DNA from: Tissierellia bacterium
GTDB taxonomy: Bacteria; Bacillota; Clostridia; Peptostreptococcales; Acidaminobacteraceae
NCBI GenBank assembly: GCA_012838225.1
Contig: DUPT01000056.1
Location: forward strand, 1 to 64,000
Reading direction: 5' to 3'
DNA length: 64,000 bases
Position numbers and translations under genes: made by a program. A model generated the notes under the pieces. That model made no database searches. It was not told the origin of the DNA and saw only the letters and a list, made by a program, of their open reading frames with translations. Shown here piece by piece: positions 60,361 to 64,000 of this stretch; position 1 is the first letter of the stretch; every line of letters starts with the position of its first letter.

Positions 60361-61231
60361 CCTCGGCTCCTTGTTGACTTAAGATAATCGCTCCAAACAT
60401 GATAGCACAGCCGATCAGCTCCCGGGTGCTCATCGTTTCATTGAGCAGAAGCATCCCGGCAATCACCGCCACCACCGCCTCAAAGCTCATGATGAGTGAA
60501 GCCGTCGCCGGATTTACGGTCCGTTGGCCCAGGATCTGGAAGGTATAGGCCACCCCGACCACGACCACCCCGGAGAACAGGATCGGCCAGATCGAGGCGA
60601 TATAGTTCGAGCCCCAAACGTCTTCGACAAACAAAGCGACGATTAGATTCAAGAGACCGGCCACAAAAAACTGAATGGCCGACAGTCGAACACCATCGAG
60701 CCGCTTGGCAAAATGATCGATCAATAGGATATGGATCGACCAAAACAGGGAAGACACCACCGTGATCAGATCCCCAAACTGCATATGAAAGCCCGACTGG
60801 ATCGACAATAGATACAGACCGATCGTACCGATGATGGCCCCGATCCATTGGAGTGAACCGACCGGCTTATTGAACATCCGACCGATCAGCGGCACAAACA
60901 GAATGTAGAGGGCCGTGATAAAGGCCGACTTACCGGCCGTCGTATACTGCAGACCGTATTGCTGGGTGCTGATGGCAAAAAACAAGACCGTCCCAAACAA
61001 AAGCCCCAGCGGCAGGATATGCTTATTATCATAGTCCTCGGGCATCAGTCGATCGAGCACCAGAAACACCGGCACCAAGACGATCGAACCCAGCAGCAAC
61101 CTGGTTGCACTGAAAGTGAACGGGCCGAGATGATTCATGCCGAGCTTTTGTGAAATGAAGGATAATCCCCAAATGATAGCGGTAATGCTTAAAAATATTT
61201 CCCCACGAACTCTTGACTTCTCCATGGTCAT
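60335..61231 (-). CDS. EamA-family (DMT) transporter
   Basis: The 298-residue protein has ten membrane helices in two EamA repeats (first: IFLSITAIIWGLSFISQKLG..., second: VSSLFWSIHILLIDHFAKRLDG). Substrates of the family are amino acids, nucleotides or other metabolites. It precedes ydbC with an overlap, so it is the first gene of this unit. Confidence 0.85.
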   Translation of the reverse strand: MTMEKSRVRGEIFLSITAIIWGLSFISQKLGMNHLGPFTFSATRLLLGSIVLVPVFLVLDRLMPEDYDNKHILPLGLLFGTVLFFAISTQQYGLQYTTAGKSAFITALYILFVPLIGRMFNKPVGSLQWIGAIIGTIGLYLLSIQSGFHMQFGDLITVVSSLFWSIHILLIDHFAKRLDGVRLSAIQFFVAGLLNLIVALFVEDVWGSNYIASIWPILFSGVVVVGVAYTFQILGQRTVNPATASLIMSFEAVVAVIAGMLLLNETMSTRELIGCAIMFGAIILSQQGAEDESIELSD

Positions 61232-61293
61232 ATTCTATCACGATTCGGCCGGATTTCGCTTGAGTGTGCTACAATAATTTTTAGGAGGCCGCG

Positions 61294-61479
61294 ATGAAAA
61301 AACTCGATCGAAATCTCAGCTTTACCATCATGGGTCTGGTGGCCCTTGTCATGTATATGATCCTATCGAATGATCCCAATACACCCATGAGCCTGAAGCT
61401 CTCCCTGGGCACACTGGCCGTCTTCTTATTTTTGATGGCCATCATGGGTTATCTCAGGAAACGTCGCCCACCCAAATAA
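61294..61479 (+). CDS. Small two-helix membrane protein, unknown
   Basis: The 61-residue protein starts after TAGGAGGCCGCG and has two hydrophobic helices (9-24 and 36-53) and a basic tail (YLRKRRPPK). No family recognised. Monocistronic with a strong terminator. Confidence 0.7.
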   Translation: MKKLDRNLSFTIMGLVALVMYMILSNDPNTPMSLKLSLGTLAVFLFLMAIMGYLRKRRPPK

Positions 61480-61482
61480 ATG

Positions 61483-61510
61483 AAAAAAGTCTGCTTCGGC
61501 AGACTTTTTT
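61483..61510. terminator. Bidirectional terminator after the small membrane protein
   Basis: AAAAAAGTCTGC and GCAGACTTTTTT form a perfect stem with a TTCG loop, between convergent genes. Confidence 0.95.
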
Positions 61511-62597
61511 AGAGATACAATACGTGAGGCCGCTTTTGATGCTCACTGAGCTCCGGGTTCCAATACAAGGACCAGTGATTATAGATTTCATGGTCGGGAT
61601 GCTTCGGGTCCCGACAGATCGCCAGGTAGTCATCATAGGAGATCGAGCCTCCGATATCCTCGGGCGGGGCATTGCCGATCGCCTCGAGCACATACGGAGT
61701 TTCTTGATGATAGTGGTCGATCTCTCGAACCAGCTCGATCAAATGATCCCAGTATACGCCAAAGTCATAGGCATAGTTCATTTGCCGATACGCCGGGAAA
61801 AAGTCGGACAGACGCTGATCAGTGATCAAGACAGCTGACTCATCCCACTCGACATCCTCGGGATAAGGGACCAGCCGCAGCAGCTCACCCTCATCATTTG
61901 TCAACTGAAAATCATGCAGGTGGGCATCCTTCCAGCCAAACAGACGCTGGAGGACTTTATGGAAGCGGCTGAGCTTCATATCAGCCGGGACAATGATCCG
62001 TCGCCGAATCGGGTAATCGTCGTAGTCAAGCGTGATCGTAAGCTCCAGTGCCGGGAAGTCATAGACCGGCTGATCGAACATCCGCTCTAATTCCTGGGCC
62101 ATGACTTCACAGGGATAGATATGGTCATTGGTCTCAGGATGTTTGGTGCCAAAACGGGCATTGACATGGGCAAAATAGTCATTGAAGACCGACTGCCTGC
62201 CCTCAAACCGATGAATGGCGTGGACGGCGCATTGCATCCCGGCCCGATTGACCCAGGAGACATGGGTTCGATCACGTAATCGGACAAATTCGATCTCGCC
62301 GCAATGCTCCAGGTATCGATCGATCAGCTCCGGATTAAAGGACAACTCCCGCATCGTGTTTTTGATGGCGGTCGGTATGAGCTGTCGAATGTTTTTCAGT
62401 TCCTTCTTTTTCACCTGATAGATCGCCACCGGAAATTTGGTCTTCTGGTGGACCAGGATGAGCATATTGTTGGTCTTTCAGTTGGCCCAAATATTGGTCC
62501 AATTGGCGATCCAGCCACACATCGGATCGATCTGTTTGGCCTCCGGGACATCCAAGCCGAGTGCATCGGCTATTTTCTTGGTAATCGCAATCTGCAT
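61509..62597 (-). pseudogene. pRiA4b ORF-3-like protein interrupted by an in-frame TGA
   Basis: ATG 62597 after AAAGGAG opens a frame that runs to a TGA at 62480-62478, then continues in the same frame to 61509 (about 362 residues). The downstream half (DFPALELTITLDYDDYPIRRRIIVPADMKLSRFHKVLQ and FGWKDAHLHDFQL) is the plasmid pRiA4b ORF-3 family; the N-terminal part, with LILVHQKTKFPVAIYQV, looks like a DUF6933-type domain. Only the last 318 residues could be translated from 62465. I infer a nonsense mutation; recoding is possible but unsupported. Confidence 0.7.
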
Positions 62598-62617
62598 CGT
62601 TTCTCCTTTAACTGCCC

Positions 62618-63088
62618 TCAGTCGCTTGAGTTCGCATTGGCGGCATCAATCCCTAATACGACGGCCAACACCGGGATCTCATCGATTTCATTATAGATCT
62701 CGACCTCATAGCTGTCACCCCAGCTCATCCATGACTTTTGGATCGAAGCGATCAATTCCTCACCGGAAGAGATCGTATAGTCGAGGCCTAAGAGATTGCC
62801 CTCGACCAGCCAGCCCGGACCCTCGATCTCAAAGCGAGGTTTCAGACTGAGTTTCCCTCGAATGATAGCAAACTGTCTTCCCTTATAGTAGACGGCGTAG
62901 GTCGGCAGCCAGTTCCAGATCTCCTGTTTTATCGTGATGACCTCTTCACCGGCTTCATCCGATACGTGTAGACGCTTGGCCCAGGTGAAAAGTGCCCCCT
63001 CAGCCCAGTACTTGGGATTGCCCGATGCGTCATAGACACTAAAGCGATCGGCAAAAGAAAAAACTTTTTGCTTAATGTATAGTTTCAT
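62618..63088 (-). CDS. LURP-one-related (Tubby-like) protein
   Basis: The 156-residue protein begins KLYIKQKVFSFADRFSVYDASGNPKYWAEG and continues with WNWLPTYAVYYKGRQFAIIRGKL and a regular beta-strand pattern, as in LURP-one/scramblase-like families. Bacterial role unknown. Monocistronic. Confidence 0.8.
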   Translation of the reverse strand: MKLYIKQKVFSFADRFSVYDASGNPKYWAEGALFTWAKRLHVSDEAGEEVITIKQEIWNWLPTYAVYYKGRQFAIIRGKLSLKPRFEIEGPGWLVEGNLLGLDYTISSGEELIASIQKSWMSWGDSYEVEIYNEIDEIPVLAVVLGIDAANANSSD

Positions 63089-63122
63089 AGAGCCCCCACG
63101 GGTTATTTTTGCCCATTCAAGG

Positions 63123-63128
63123 TATAAT
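63123..63128 (+). promoter_or_regulatory. -10 box of the partial membrane gene
   Basis: TATAAT, 28 nt before the start; a -35 box is weak. Confidence 0.45.
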
Positions 63129-63155
63129 TAAACTGTACATACGAAAGGGGAAGCT

Positions 63156-64000
63156 ATGAAACAACAAATCAATCTGGAAGAAATCATCAAAAATATGTTA
63201 TCCAGAAAAAAGCCCGGTTTCCAAAAGGTCGATGAGACGGGGGAGCCGGAGGAAAAGACGAGCTGGGGGATCAGCAGCTGGTGGATCGGACTGATCACCG
63301 CCGTGATCATGCTGATCTATTTCTTTTTCGCCCTGCCGGCGATCAATCCCATGAGCATGGAATTCTATACCTTCTTTATTTTAGCACTCGTCATCTTCAA
63401 CTTCTTGAACCTGGTTATCGGAAAACACCACAAGAAGTTCTTTGCCGGCGTCAGCGGCATCCTGCTGATTGGATTGATCGTGCTGCCGATCCTGCTGAGT
63501 TTTTTCAGCGGACCGTTCTTTCACGCCAAACGCTACGCCGGCCTGATCGACGTCGAGCCGGGCACCTTCTCGGAGGATGTCAGCCGCATCCGAATGGATC
63601 AGATTCCGATCGTCGACAGAGAAGCTGCCGTTGTGATCGGCGAAAAACAGATGGGACAGGTGGGCGAGCTGGTGTCACAGTTCGATATCGCCACCGATTA
63701 CGCTCAGATCAACCTGGCCGGTAAGCCCATTCGGATCTCGCCGCTCAAATACTATGACTTTATCAAATACCTCGGCAACTTCCGTAACGGCATCCAGCAC
63801 TATATCAGTGTCGATATGACCTCTCAAGAGGGCAAGCTCAACCGCCTCGATCGACCGATCTTCTACTCCAACAGCGACCTGCTGATGCGAAATATCCGCC
63901 GCCACGTCCGGTTCCAATACCCGTTCGATATGTTCGGTGAGATGAGCTTTGAGCTCGATGACAATGGCGATGCCTACTATATCACGCCGGTCATGACCAA
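63156..64000 (+). CDS. Large membrane protein, start only (partial)
   Basis: ATG 63156 follows AAAGGGGAAGC, and the frame is open to the window end (281 codons). Three or four hydrophobic helices lie in the first 120 residues, then an outside domain begins (RYAGLIDVEPGTFSEDVSRI, IPIVDREAAVVIGEKQMGQ). Related proteins of unknown function occur in Firmicutes; the family name escapes me. The start is well supported. Confidence 0.75.
   Translation, partial: MKQQINLEEIIKNMLSRKKPGFQKVDETGEPEEKTSWGISSWWIGLITAVIMLIYFFFALPAINPMSMEFYTFFILALVIFNFLNLVIGKHHKKFFAGVSGILLIGLIVLPILLSFFSGPFFHAKRYAGLIDVEPGTFSEDVSRIRMDQIPIVDREAAVVIGEKQMGQVGELVSQFDIATDYAQINLAGKPIRISPLKYYDFIKYLGNFRNGIQHYISVDMTSQEGKLNRLDRPIFYSNSDLLMRNIRRHVRFQYPFDMFGEMSFELDDNGDAYYITPVMT

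Noticed and set aside
62478-62480. TGA read as Trp as in Mollicutes
   Set aside because: TGA serves as the terminal stop of several intact genes here (for example cobO and rex).
61509-62597. IS1096-type insertion sequence because of the pRiA4b family
   Set aside because: No transposase or terminal repeats are present nearby; only the accessory-like protein is seen.

Overview
The window looks like chromosome of an obligately anaerobic, mid-GC member of the Bacillota (Clostridia or a close relative). Evidence: a V-type ATPase operon in the gene order of Enterococcus hirae ntp, [FeFe]-hydrogenase-type proteins beside a Rex repressor, NfnAB, an oxygen-independent (radical SAM) sulfatase maturase, DegV, YdbC, a DUF4342 protein, and accessory genes for selenium-dependent molybdenum hydroxylases. 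No rRNA, tRNA, CRISPR array, insertion sequence or phage gene was recognised. The assignment to a phylum is inference from gene content.

Layout. 1-400: AT-rich edge with a partial gene end. 399-2512: extradiol dioxygenase and AlaX-type editing protein, then a tiny membrane protein. 2662-7791: redox operon of rex, a [2Fe-2S] thioredoxin-like protein, a PAS-containing sensory hydrogenase-like protein, a SpoIIE-type phosphatase and a second [FeFe]-hydrogenase. 7867-11548: GntR regulator, wreck of an ABC permease, cobO, and a macro-domain/VWA pair. 11622-20045: nine-gene V-ATPase operon. 20273-24510: pyroglutamyl peptidase, xpt, MerR-like/GPP34 pair, ECF sigma operon, PAS protein. 24525-29794: MFS/MBL/phosphodiesterase operon and nfnAB. 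30036-39349: SDR, DegV, sulfatase plus maturase, two-component system, small envelope proteins, trmO. 39364-44233: glyceric-acid enzymes, a PLP alpha-oxoamine synthase divergent from an SDR and a LysE exporter. 44317-46880: XRE protein with LAPF repeats followed by an ExbB/ExbD-like operon. 47085-60172: DNA glycosylase, D-aminoacylase, YqeB/XdhC/YqeC group, CaiB remnant, MoxR ATPase, beta-lactamase-like lipoprotein, nucleobase permease, broken amidase, and a NifX-like/NTPase/phosphoesterase cluster. 60136-64000: YdbC, EamA transporter, an interrupted pRiA4b-like gene, LURP-one protein and a partial membrane protein.

How it fits together. Rex, the hydrogenases and NfnAB form one redox theme: a near-perfect Rex operator overlies the nfnA promoter, so the repressor encoded here probably senses NADH/NAD+ and controls flow between NADH, NADPH, ferredoxin and H2. 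The V-ATPase proteolipid keeps all residues known to bind sodium in E. hirae NtpK, so the cell probably runs a sodium economy. YqeB, YqeC and XdhC with xpt and a uracil/xanthine-type permease suggest purine use through a selenium-dependent hydroxylase encoded elsewhere.

The least explained parts are the LAPF-repeat regulator next to an ExbB/ExbD-like operon, the ECF sigma operon with two unknown small proteins, the GPP34 gene with a 7-bp tandem repeat in its leader, and the macro/VWA pair. Several genes are decaying (ABC permease, amidase, CaiB/unknown junction, pRiA4b-like gene). Each could also be a sequencing or assembly error, and read-level checks would settle that.
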